Shown here one piece after another: positions 22,457 to 32,610 of a DNA stretch of 64,000 nt. The translations under genes and the position numbers were made by a program. The notes below the pieces were generated by a model that was not told the DNA's origin, did no database searches, and saw only the letters and a list, made by a program, of their open reading frames with translations. This stretch comes from Pyropia haitanensis (lineage: Eukaryota; Rhodophyta; Bangiophyceae; Bangiales; Bangiaceae). Within the stretch, counting starts at the first letter, position 1; each line of letters opens with the position of its first letter. The stretch covers positions 3,974,090 to 4,038,089 of the forward strand of contig SDUX01000007.1 of NCBI GenBank assembly GCA_008729055.1, given 5' to 3'.

Positions 22457-22790
22457 GGGTGCGGTGATGTAGGCGACGTCAAGGATATGGGGAGAGGGCA
22501 CCGCTGTTGTAGTCGCTCATCGAGCAGTGGTGGGGGATGACCACGACTGGAAGTGAAATTCTGGCATGTAATTAAACCCACGCCCCTCTCACGCACGCAC
22601 GGGCACACGGGCAGGAGACAGTGGTGGGCGCCAGCCTCGGCCGCCTCTTCCGCTAGGACCGCACAAAACGCCGTCTTTTCCGCACACGACCGCCACGCGA
22701 CGACGCCAATGTCCCGTGACGACGCAGATGTCCCGCAACGACCCTGATGTCTCACGACGACGCCACCAAGGCGACCGCAGGTGAGCAGGA
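22457..22790. other. Spacer between NIT2 and endonuclease V genes, with imperfect short repeats
   Basis: Around 22690-22766 an imperfect ~19-bp unit (GACGACGCAGATGTCCCG-like) recurs about three times. The spacer must hold the NIT2 3' UTR and the endonuclease V promoter. Confidence 0.55.
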
Positions 22791-24094
22791 CTACTTGACA
22801 GAGGCGGCGGGGCTGCCGTCCCCAGCGTCGCCCCGAACGGTCTGGAGTGAATACAGGTCGAGCCGTCGCTGGACCGACGTGGGGATGGCCCGCCGCGTGC
22901 GGTGCACATCCTCCATATCAATGTCTGCGTACAGCGTCTCCTGTGACACGGCAGGGGGGCAGCAACCAAACGAAACGACACGCCAGTTGCAGGGGAAAAC
23001 GAGCACACGGGCGACCCGGCCAGTCAGTCCACAGCCCGACCAGCAGGCGCTCGCCAGGTGCCAGCAGCGTCCCGCCATTGTCACCCAGGCGCGGCAGCAA
23101 GACACCGCCCAAGCAAGCCCTCCCGGCTGCCCACCCGGGCAACCTGACCCCACCTCCCCCACAACCACTCAAGAGCGTAACGTAAGAGGGCCAGCCCCCG
23201 GACACGCCAACGCACTTGACCCCGCCCGGCCACGACGCGCACATCCCCCCACGGCCCCACCACCATCGAGTGCCCCCAGGCCTCGTAGCCACTCCCACCC
23301 CCGCCGTCCCCATCCACCCCCCACGCTGGGGAGCAAGCCACCACGTAGCACTGCCCGTCCAAAGCCCGTGCGCGCAGCAGGAGCTCCCAGTGCGCGGGCC
23401 CCGTCGTCGAATTGAAGGCGCCAGGGAAGACGAGCAACTGCGCGCCACGCTCGCGCACCAGGACGCCCGCGTACTCGGGGAAGCGGACGTCATAACAGAT
23501 GCCCACGCCGACGGTGCCAACCGGGTCGCCCATGGAAAACGAGGTGACCGCGCCGCCCGCGGTGAGGGCGTCGCTCTCCTTGAAGCACACCCCGCCGGGG
23601 ACATTCACGTCAAAAAGGTGCACCTTGCGGTGGGTGGCCAGGATGGTGCCGTCTGCTCCCACGACGACGCAGGTGTTGTAGACGGCGCCGTCCGCACCCG
23701 CCTCGGGGAGGCTGCCACCCACCACCACCGCACCCGCCGCGGCGGCTGCCCGCTGCAGCATCGCAACAGTGGGGGAGTCGGCCTCGGCCACCCCGTCCAG
23801 GGGGGTGCCCACGGGGGGCACCGGCTCCGAGTACTGGGAAAAGACGCTGGTGTCGTACGGGCAATTGAAGCACTCGGGCAGGACGACAAGGCCGACACCG
23901 GCGGGTGTGGCGGGAGGCGGCGCCCCCGCCGGGCCACGACCAGCCTCACGACCATTGGTGATCGCGGCGGGTGCACCCGCCACCGCAGCATCGATAGCTG
24001 CCCGGGCGCGGTCCAAGTTGGCCGTCTTGTCCGCCGTCACGGGCAGCTGACAGAGGGCGACCCGCAGCGCCGCGGCGGGGGGCGCGGCGGCCAT
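22791..24094 (-). CDS. NIT2: Omega-amidase NIT2 (nitrilase superfamily)
   Basis: Exons 24094-23216 and 22940-22791 join in phase 0 to 342 aa; the intron has donor GTGCGTTG and acceptor GTGTCACAG. The nitrilase catalytic triad is complete: E74 in VVLPECFNCPYD, K157 in THRKVHLFDVN and C200 in GVGICYDVRFPE. Later motifs include LLVFPGAFNSTTGPAHWELL and, across the splice, GDVRVVAGRGQETLYADIDM. The C-terminus has RRAIPTSVQRRLDLYSL, as in NIT2. The enzyme hydrolyses alpha-ketoglutaramate and alpha-ketosuccinamate to 2-oxoacids plus ammonia, closing the glutamine and asparagine transaminase pathways. A Pro/Ala/Gly insertion at ~45-66 is unusual. The frame is open upstream of 24094, but the family N-terminus (RVALCQLPVTADK) starts right after this Met, so I chose it. 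Confidence 0.94.
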
Positions 24095-24723
24095 GGTCGC
24101 CAGACGGGAGCGACTCTGGCGGGCCACCGATGGAACCCAGCCAGCGAGGGCTCGGCGACCAAAGACCGAGAGGAACGCCAGGGTGGCGTGGTTAAGGGGG
24201 GCATGTAAGCGCGGTGGGAGAGGGGTGAGTCGCGGGATGACGACGCCGGTCAGGCACCACGAGGATGGACCACGGGCAGCGTGACGCAGGTCTATGATCA
24301 CAGTCGTGTGCAACTCGGATAAGTACAGCTGAGCAGCGGAGAGTTGCTCGTACAGCAGTGCTCGTTCAGATATCAGATGTGTAAGCAGTGCTTTGACCGT
24401 GTCGATGCGACTGCAGGGAGCGCCCATCGCACGGCTCGCGAGCCCAGAGACGTCGACGACCGCCTCATCAGCTGCGTGTCCTGGCGACACTCCTCTGGCG
24501 ACCCTTTGGAGGGCGGATCCGGTGAACCCTCATTCGCACTGCTGTGAACGCACCTACATTGCTCCGCGTGCCCGCAACAGCACGTCCGGGCTGATCGAGA
24601 CGGCTCCCGTTCCCGCCTGTCACCTTCACGCCGCAGTCCGCCCTTCCCCTGCACCCCTCCCCGCCAAACTGTCTGCTCTTGCTCGGTGGCCGCAGTCGTC
24701 ACACTCCACGGGCGGTAGTCGCC
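24095..24723. other. Divergent promoter region between NIT2 (-) and the metacaspase (+)
   Basis: Six hundred bases between head-to-head genes, so a shared or bidirectional promoter is possible. No RNA gene or additional coding region supported; an open minus-strand frame continues the NIT2 frame upstream without family similarity. Confidence 0.5.
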
Positions 24724-26857
24724 ATGGGCCGGAAGGCTGTCCTCATCGGTATGTCGCCGCGTGCGGCTGGTCGCTGTCATGCCGTGTGTGTCGTGTGTAG
24801 CTGCATGTGTTGCTGTTTTACGCGGGCGCTCTTTTTATTGTGATGCGACTGCGGGTGTCGGATGGTGGTTGGTTGATTGACATGTTTGTACTCCCGTAGT
24901 CTCCGTGGCATAATGTTCTCTTTTTGCCGTTCCCCTCGCGCTTGCTGTGGTGCTTCTTGGCAGGTTGCAACTATCCCGGCACGAGTGCCGCCTTGGAAGG
25001 CTGCTGCAATGGTGAGTCTGCGGCTGCTGTCTCGATGCCTTTCGACATGTAGCCGGTGCTCTGCTTGCGTTTCTCTGCATTGCTTTTATTTCTTCAAGGA
25101 ATTGGTGCGTCCGTGGATTGAGCTCCTTGCTAACCCATCGAGCTCTTGCTGTTCTCGGAGCTGTTTTTATCTATTGTGCCACAGACGTCGATATCATGTG
25201 CGACGTGCTGCAGCGCTACAAGGGTTTTGACGAGTCGGATATTACCATTCTGAAGGACGACGGGTCGTGCTCGGACGAGCTCATCCCGACTGGTGCCAAC
25301 ATTCGCAAGTGCTTGACCAAGCTGTGCACGGAAGCGGAGGAGGACGATGTCATCTTTATCCACTTTTCTGGGCACGGCACGCAGGTGCCGGCTGACGACG
25401 ATGACCCAGAGGACGACCGCAAAGACGAGGTACGTTGCAGCTGATTTGTGTGGATGCTGGATCGTTTGGGCTCGTCTGAAGGGTGGCCTTTTTGTCTCTG
25501 CTTCTATGCTCGCAATGCAGGTGCGCACCATGATATCCCGAACGTCCATCTAACCCATCTCGTGTTTGCGTCCCGCCTTCTCCTCCCTTCCTTTGCTGCC
25601 TCGTTGGTTGTTCTGCTACGGGTGTCTCGGCATCAGGCTATTGTGCGTTGCACTCTCCTTCCCGGTGAACTGGCGCTCAGATGTGGTTCTGTTCTGCCTT
25701 GCTCCTGGGCCATGTCCTGATGTGTGTGGCACCTGCTGGTGTCTGCGTCTGTGGAGGCAATGTCCCAGTCCATCCCTAGGTTCGTTCGAGCGCCCCACTG
25801 ACATGGTTCCGTCCTTTCTGGATGTGTTTTTGCTTGTCTCACTTCACAGTGCCCGACGGACATGTCGCTCATTGTCGATGACGACCTCCGCGCGATCGTG
25901 TCGGCCATCCCAGAGGGCTGCCGCCTGACCCTGGTTACGGATTGCTGCCACTCGGGGTCAATGCTGGACCACACGGAGGTGGCGATTGAAGGCGACAAGG
26001 ACGGCAACTCGAACGTCTCACTGCTTCAAGAGTCTGCTTCTCTCATGTCGCTCCTCACCGGTGGCACCCGTGAGGTGGGGGGCGCCGAGGTGAAGAACCG
26101 TGCGCTCCCCATCACGGACGTGGCGTCACTGCTGGGCCAAATCACAGGGCGTTCTGTGCAGCCCGGCAACATCCGCTCCACCTTGGGCGAGTTCTTTGGC
26201 GGCGACGCCGGCCGCCTGGCCCTGCAGTACTTCATGAAGAGCGGCAAGGGCGGGTCGGGCATGTCTGGCGGCTCTGGGCTCGCGGCTATGGCAGGCATGC
26301 TGGCCGCGTCTCAGGGTAATAAGACGTCATCCAGCGGTGGCGGCTCCAGCGGGTTGGCTAGCCTGGCGGGCTCCCTCCTGGGCGGGAAGAAACCGTCGCA
26401 GAGCAGTGGTGGCGGGGGCTCTGCCGCGTTGATGGGGTTGGCGGGCTCCCTTCTTGGTGGCAAGAAGCCGCAGGAGTCGTCGCACAGCTCTGGTGGCGGC
26501 AGCGGCTTGAGTGCCGCGATGGGGATGATGAGCATGCTGAGCGGTTCGGGCGACGGTGCCTCGTCTGCGGCTTCCCCCAGCTCCTCGCACTCCCTCGGTG
26601 GGAAGCTCAGCGAGGACAAGGGCGTCCTCATCACGGGTTGCCAGGCGCACGAGACCAGCGCAGACGTGCGTCCGCCGGGCGGCAAGGCGTTTGGGGCCCT
26701 GACCAACTCGATTCAGACCGTGCTCAAGACCAACCCCGACGCGTCTTACTACGACGTGGTCAGCGGGGCGCGTACCGTATTGTCGCAGGCGAAGCACGCA
26801 CAGAACCCTTGCCTTGAGTGCTCTGAGAAGAACTCCCGTCTGCCCTTCATCTGCTGA
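24724..26857 (+). CDS. Type II metacaspase, five exons including a 6-nt microexon
   Basis: Proposed exons are 24724-24748, 24964-25011, 25185-25429, 25637-25642 and 25850-26857, giving 443 aa. The start MGRKAVLIGCNYPGT is the type II metacaspase N-terminus, with no prodomain. The p20 subunit has FIHFSGHGTQVP (catalytic H88) and TDCCHSGSMLDH (catalytic C141, the Cys before His). A ~180-residue linker rich in Gly/Ser carries three repeats around GLAGSLLGGKKP. The p10 domain starts near DKGVLITGCQAHETSADVRP and ends CSEKNSRLPFIC, as in plant-type enzymes. Metacaspases are calcium-dependent Cys proteases cutting after Arg or Lys, used in stress and cell death. Donors are GTATGTCG, GTGAGTCT, GTACGTTG and GTGCGTTG. 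The 6-nt exon is inferred from its flanking splice sites and from restoring DEAICPTD. Confidence 0.93.
25637..25642 (+). other. 6-nt microexon (Ala-Ile) of the metacaspase gene
   Basis: GCTATT is preceded by CTCGGCATCAG and followed by GTGCGTTG, the donor motif used elsewhere in this window. Without it, exons 3 and 5 join as KDE-CPTDMS, two residues short of the conserved DEA(I/L)xPTD block. With it the protein reads KDEAICPTDMS, in frame. The flanking introns would be 207 and 207 nt (25430-25636, 25643-25849). Confidence 0.8.
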
Positions 26858-29800
26858 TATTGTTCCAGGCGGTTCTCGCGTCACTCTGGTCGTATGTTTG
26901 TGTAGTCGTCGAGTTGTGTTGTTGCGCTTGGTCCGAGACTCGACTACGCATATGTATGGTTATCTGGTTTGTAATGTTTTGTCTTTATGGTTGCCTGATA
27001 TTCCTCTTGGGTCGCACTCCCTAAGCGGTTGTAGCATCCCGGTCTAATCTCGTATGCGCGCTCCGCGGTTCCCCCCACCCACTTCCGAGTGGCGTTGCCA
27101 TGCCCTCTGCTGACCAGACGAATCTCGTCCGACTGGCGCACAGCCCGGTGGCCGCAGGTGGAGACGCGATAGCCCGGCACGGGCTGTGATGTCCACCGAC
27201 TTCCAGACCTGGTCCCGTCTCCAACCTGAAAGCGAGCGTCCCTGTTATCCACCTGCTTGCTGGCGAGTCGCCGGCCGATGCAATGCCCCAGGCGCGACTG
27301 ACACATCCGTGGCGCCGGCTGATACGGGGCGTACTCCCGTTGCTGCCCATGTGTCAGGATACGCAGCAGCGCAGGACGTAGCGGTGCGGTCCGCCATGTG
27401 CCGCGTCACGCCAGTTCAGTGACTGCGGGAACGCCGGGCGCAATGTGCACACGTCCAGTCGGGTGTGGCTGCGCTCGACGAGCTACAATAAACTCAACTG
27501 GACTGGACTCAGGCGACAGCACGCGCACCGCCCGTTCCCGTCAGGCCATCCCTACCTCATTCAGTATGACCACCGCTGCCGGACGATACCTCTTCAGTCT
27601 TGGCTGGGACGCGGGACCTCAGCAAGCGGCGCTGGTTGCAAGCGAACGTTGCCCGGCACGCACAGAGAGGTCCGTGAGCTTGAATCAGCGATTCAGTGGA
27701 CAGAGTATGTGTCCCTACGAGGGCAGTCCTTCAGCCGCCCCACAGTCACCTTCGTACCGTGTGGAGTGGAACCTTCAGCATGGTGCCAGAGGCGGGTGTC
27801 GGCGCCACGTCAAAGGTACTCTTGCCAGAACTGCATTGGGGGCCAAAACGGCCATGGCAGGAGGGCTGTAGAAAGAAGGATCTCCCCCATTCCGCCTTTC
27901 ACACAAGCTGTCCCTCTTCCCCTCAAAGTATCCGCCCACCTCGCGGCACCCAACACCGCGGGCGGGCTGTCCCGCCATCAAGCCCGGCAGTCACCAGCAG
28001 GTGACCAAAGGCGAGCGCGTGGGGGGCTGTCCCCACTCTGCTCCCGACTAGACGGGTAGCCGTCCGTCGTCCCCTTTTGTCGTCCTCCTTTTCCTCGCGC
28101 CATCTGCCCGGCCAGGACGGCGACGGTCCAATTCAAGCCAGCTCACATCCATCACGGCTCTCGCGACAGCGTATACTCGCCGACGTGTCTCGGTCCTTGC
28201 ACAGCCTCCTCGTGGGAGGATCATTTTGACCCTTCTTGGGGCAGTGGCGCCACCTCCCAACCAGCGCGAGCCTGGGGCCGGGAGAGGGGGGGGATGCGGG
28301 GCGGGAAGCACCAGCCAACAGACGACTGGCAGCGCGCTCCTCTTCTTCTTTTCACTCGGCCGCTGCCTGGCGCCTCTCGAGTCGATGAATTTGGGGGCCG
28401 CTTGTGGGAGGGCCGCTCGCTCGTGGCGGCACCGCCCCCCCCCCCTCATACGCCTCTTTCAGTCCCCACGCCAGTGGACGGGGACCCCCCCGCTGCTGGT
28501 GCAGACCGATCAGCCTGGCGCCTGGCCACACGCGACGGCCTGTTGGGCTGGATCCGTGCCGACAGCCGCCATGAATTGTTTGTACAAAGAGGCCGGGACT
28601 TGGGTGGGGGTTCGAGGGGCGCCCCCCCCGCCCCGTCGCCACGGCGGCCGTCAAGAACCAGGAATGGTACGGCGAAAGGCCACCCGGCAACGATGCTGCG
28701 CTGCCCGCACCGCACCGTGCGAGCAGATGATGACGTGGTCGGGCACGCCGCGTGGGGGCGGTGCCAGACGGTCTGTCCTTGGGCCCCGATCCGGCCCCCC
28801 CCCCGCCCCCCACCCCCCTCAAGACCCCTCCTCGACCCTGCCTCCTCCGCCAGTCACCACAGCCACCACGATGGTGAGTGGTGGTTGGTCAGCGACTGGT
28901 GGTGCCGATTCCACCTGGTGGGGCGCGCCACTCGCGACGCGGGGTGACGGCGCTCGGGACGGTGGGCGGCCCGCCGCCGCGTCCGCCGCGCTGCCGCCGG
29001 CATGGTCTGCCTCAACCACCGTGTGGTGGGCGCGCGGGGGAGAGCGGCGGCGAGGCTGGAAATTCACGCCTGGTGCTGCTGCTGCTGCCTCGAGGCGGCC
29101 GCCTACCTTATCAATGCGGGCAGCGCGTGAGGGCGCTCCTGGCCACTGCCCACCGCCCGCCACCGTGTGGGCGGCACCTCGTGTCCCGTGTCGGTCCGTC
29201 CAGGACTGTGTGATTGGGCGTCGGCAATCTCCTGTCGGCGTGGTGCGCGGCGCAAGCTGATCCATCCGCTCCTTCTGCCTCTCCACCAGACATCTACGCT
29301 GGCTGGGCGCGCGGGCGCCGTCGCGTCCCTCTGCCCCGTCACAGGGCGCCCCCGTGGCGCGCCTGGTTTGTCCTTTCGCTGGGGAGGTGCCGGGCGGGGG
29401 GTGGGGGCAACAAGCACCACTGCTGCGCCGGAGAGAGTCCGTGGCTGCGGCCCGGGGGGGGTGGCTGGGGGGGGGGGGTGGAGAGGTGGTGCACGACCAT
29501 CGCGGGACGATCCAGCCCCCACCCCCCTCGGTGTAGCGGGTCTGAGCAGACGCTCCCGTGAGCTCTCTTTGCTGTGGGCAGTCATGCCCGCCCGCCCCCC
29601 CCGCCACCCCTGCGCATTGGGTGCGATGTATCGGCGAGCGACCTCCCCGGTTGGCCAGCCCTCCCCCTCTCCGGATTGACTGCAACAGGCGACGCACCCA
29701 TCGCCAGCCGCTGCCATGAGCGTGAGTGGGCGGAGGCGGTAGCGTCGATGGCGGGTGGCGGTGGCGGCGGCGGAGACGGTGACGCCCCACCCAGAAGCAG

Positions 29801-31047
29801 AGGCGGCGGGAGGCGGGCAGTGGCGGCGGCGGCGGGCGGTGGGCCACTGTTCTTCCCGGCGCGCGAGGAGGGCAGCGGGGGGGGGCGCGCGGGGAAGATG
29901 CCCAACCCGCCGGCCGGCCGTGGCGGGCGGCCACGCAGCCAGGATGGCCGCCACGCCCCGACACCGCCCGCGAGGTTGCCGCGCCCCCTCCCCACGTGCG
30001 CGTCGCCCCCACACGGCGCCACCAAGCGGCTGCTGCGGGTGGCCGGTACGCGACAACCTTCGCGCGCGACCGTCGGCGGGGGGGGGAGCGTCTGCCGAAT
30101 AGGGGCGCCCAGCTGGGCGGAAGGCGGCGGCAAGATGGCGCGCCAGTCCTAGCTGTGCCGCACCTCTTTCCCCCTGCCGCTGCTTGACGCACTTCTCACC
30201 CCCCCCCCCCTCCCCCCCCGGGGGTTCGTTCCGGGTGTACGGGGAGGGCCCAACCAATGGCTGGCACCCATAGCCTACGGTGTGGTTGCCCCCCCTGACT
30301 CCCCCGGTGTTGCCTGCTCAGAGTGGAGCTGTAGGCATTCTACCTCCCCCCCTCCCCATCCCACGGTGCTGGTCGGCACCCGCGCGCTCCCCGTGCCGCT
30401 ACGCAATGCGCACCGCTGCCCACCGACGCTGTCGGCGGCCCCATGGAGGGGAGGGAGGCGGCGGGGGGGCCGGGAGTGTCGGCGGATGGTGGCCGGCCGT
30501 TGGGTTGTCCTGTTGCCGCCGCCACCATCGGCGGCCGTGCTGCTCACGCGGTGGCGGATCGGGGAAGGGTGCCCAGCGCCGGGCGCGCAATCCCCGCGGT
30601 GGCCGCGGCAGTAGCCAGAGGCAGTAGCCGGGAGGGGGGAGGGTTCCCAAGAGGCGACGATTGAAGCCATGGTGCGTGTACAAATAGCCATCTGGGAGGA
30701 AGCGTGCTGTACTCTGCGCCGTCGCTATGCACACCGCCCGCAACGCCAACGGCCATCATCTCTTCGCACACGCCTCACAACGCGTGGGTTCCGCCGCGGC
30801 TGTTGCAGCTTCCTCCCCCCCTCGTCTGTCACCATCACGCCCCATCCCCCTCCCGACGTGCACCCGCCTCTCCCGGTTGTGTCAGCCTCTCCGGCCAGGC
30901 TGGGCAGCTCGGCGGTCCCACCTCGAACGCTCCTGCCCCCATCCCGGTTGCTCACTGTTTGCTTGCTGCCTTGGGCCTCTGCCTTCCCTCCCCCATCGTC
31001 CCTGGTTCTGTTGCTCTAGTGGCAACACCTTCGATTGGACCGATAGG
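26858..31047. other. Long intergenic region, G/C-rich, no supported gene
   Basis: Large open frames exist on both strands (for example minus 28819-30192 and plus 28226-29260), but they are Arg/Pro/Gly/Ala-rich, mutually overlapping and without motifs. A block around 26860-27900 has more balanced composition and AATAAA-like motifs, one possibly serving the metacaspase. The final ~300 nt (pyrimidine-rich) is probably the promoter and 5' UTR of the LPMO-like gene. Confidence 0.5.
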
Positions 31048-32610
31048 ATGGCACCGGCCCGGCGCGTGTGGCGGCGGCCGCGGCCGCTGCTGGCGGCAGC
31101 GGCGGTGCTAGCGACGCTTGCCGCGGTGGCGGCGCCCCCCCCCGTGGCGGCCCACAGCTTCCTCACCGTGCCACTCCCCATCTCTCGCCTGGACGGGTGC
31201 CGCGTGGGCGGCGTCGGCGGCACGGTTGGCAACTGTCCCGGGCCGTGCCCCAACTCGGAGTTCCGCTCGGACACCAGCTCCAAGAACCCCGCCGCCGTGT
31301 ACCGTCGTGGCAGCACGTATGAGGTGCGGTGGACACGCAACAACCACGAGGGCGGCCTCATCCGCTGGGCCATGGTCCCCGTCTCGGAGATGTGGGACAT
31401 GAAGAGCCACGAGCGCAACGCGTTTCACTGGAGCTGTTGGAGCATCAATCGCTTTTCATGCAACACGATGGAGCGCCACCGGGACTGCTCCTTTGACCGG
31501 GACAACCAGGCGTTTCGGGACTACCTGCGCATCCCCGACAACCTACCCGATGGGGATTACGTGCTTGCGTGGACGTGGTACGGGGGTGGTGATGGGCCCG
31601 AGGGCAAGCAGGCTATCTTTGGCGACTACTACGATTGCTCCTACGTGCGGGTGGAGGGCGGCAACACCCTGGCGGAGGCGCACTACCCCACCTTTTCGGG
31701 GGACTCCTCTGGCACGTGCTTGGCGACTGTCAACCGGCCGGGAATCTGTAAGAGGGAGCCCTGCACCCCCATGCCCTATGTCTACCGGCGGGTTCCCGCC
31801 GAGTTTGAGGGTGGCCGCAAGCCTCCCCCCATCTACTCGACGAACTTTCCCAACGTGGCCACGGAGTACCGCTACGACTATGACTACTCTGTTCAGACGC
31901 AGAGCGGTTTTTCCGAAGCGGCCGTCAAGCCCGCCGGCAGCTCGGTGCGGGTGGTCAACCTGCGGCTGGTGGACATCCACAGCAACCAGATCATGTGGTT
32001 TGCGGACCTGACAAAGCCCATCAAGTTTGGCTTCGACGCCAAGCTGTCCATTATGGCCGAGGTGACCGGCCCCGTCGCGCATGTGGAGTGGTTTATCAAC
32101 AGCCGCCGCACCCACACGGATACGGACGCGCCCTACTCCATTGCGGGCGACTTTCGTGGCCGCTTCTACGAGCTCGTCCACAAGAAGACTAACCGAAGGA
32201 TGTTCATCACAGCGAGGGCGATTGGGCACGCGGGGGACGAGGACTACCTGTCGACCGACATTGTGTTCATCAAGGAGGGAGGAGTGCCGTCGCGGTACAT
32301 TGGTAACTCTGCACGAGCGCTGGCAGCGTCGCCGGTGGACACTGCCGTAGCGCGGACGGCGCGGCTGGCGGCGGGAAAGTTCGTCCGCGGCCACGCGCCC
32401 GTGGCAACCGTAGTAGCATCTACGGGCCGCGCAGCGACGGCGGCGGCAGCGGGAGCGGGAGCCGCCACGAGCGCGCGGCCTGCCCAGGCGGGCGCACCTG
32501 TCGCCGACGCAGCCGCCGCCAAAGCAGTGGAGCGGCCATCCGTAGCGACGGTGCACCGCGCAGGCGTCCGGCAACAAAGGAGACGCGCCCCCACCGCGGC
32601 TGCCGCATGA
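31048..32610 (+). CDS. Secreted LPMO-like protein with Ig-like C-terminal domain
   Basis: Single exon, 520 aa from the ATG at 31048. Residues 1-35 are a signal peptide: basic start (RRVWRRPRP), Ala/Leu core, and a VAA end directly before His36. A mature N-terminal His followed by SFLTVPLPISR is the hallmark of copper lytic polysaccharide monooxygenases. A second candidate copper ligand is His100 (TRNNHEGGLIRW), with aromatic candidates for the axial site in FGDYYDCSYVRVEGG. About ten Cys lie in the catalytic part. Residues ~295-425 look like an Ig-like domain (VVNLRLVDIHSNQ; VAHVEWFINSRRT; APYSIAGDFRGRFYELVHKK; FITARAIGHAGDED). The tail is Ala/Thr/Val-rich and basic. LPMOs oxidatively cut polysaccharides outside the cell; here the target would plausibly be wall polymer. 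The assignment to a specific AA family is not possible by eye; the copper pair is seen, the activity is inferred. Confidence 0.72.
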   Translation: MAPARRVWRRPRPLLAAAAVLATLAAVAAPPPVAAHSFLTVPLPISRLDGCRVGGVGGTVGNCPGPCPNSEFRSDTSSKNPAAVYRRGSTYEVRWTRNNHEGGLIRWAMVPVSEMWDMKSHERNAFHWSCWSINRFSCNTMERHRDCSFDRDNQAFRDYLRIPDNLPDGDYVLAWTWYGGGDGPEGKQAIFGDYYDCSYVRVEGGNTLAEAHYPTFSGDSSGTCLATVNRPGICKREPCTPMPYVYRRVPAEFEGGRKPPPIYSTNFPNVATEYRYDYDYSVQTQSGFSEAAVKPAGSSVRVVNLRLVDIHSNQIMWFADLTKPIKFGFDAKLSIMAEVTGPVAHVEWFINSRRTHTDTDAPYSIAGDFRGRFYELVHKKTNRRMFITARAIGHAGDEDYLSTDIVFIKEGGVPSRYIGNSARALAASPVDTAVARTARLAAGKFVRGHAPVATVVASTGRAATAAAAGAGAATSARPAQAGAPVADAAAAKAVERPSVATVHRAGVRQQRRRAPTAAAA

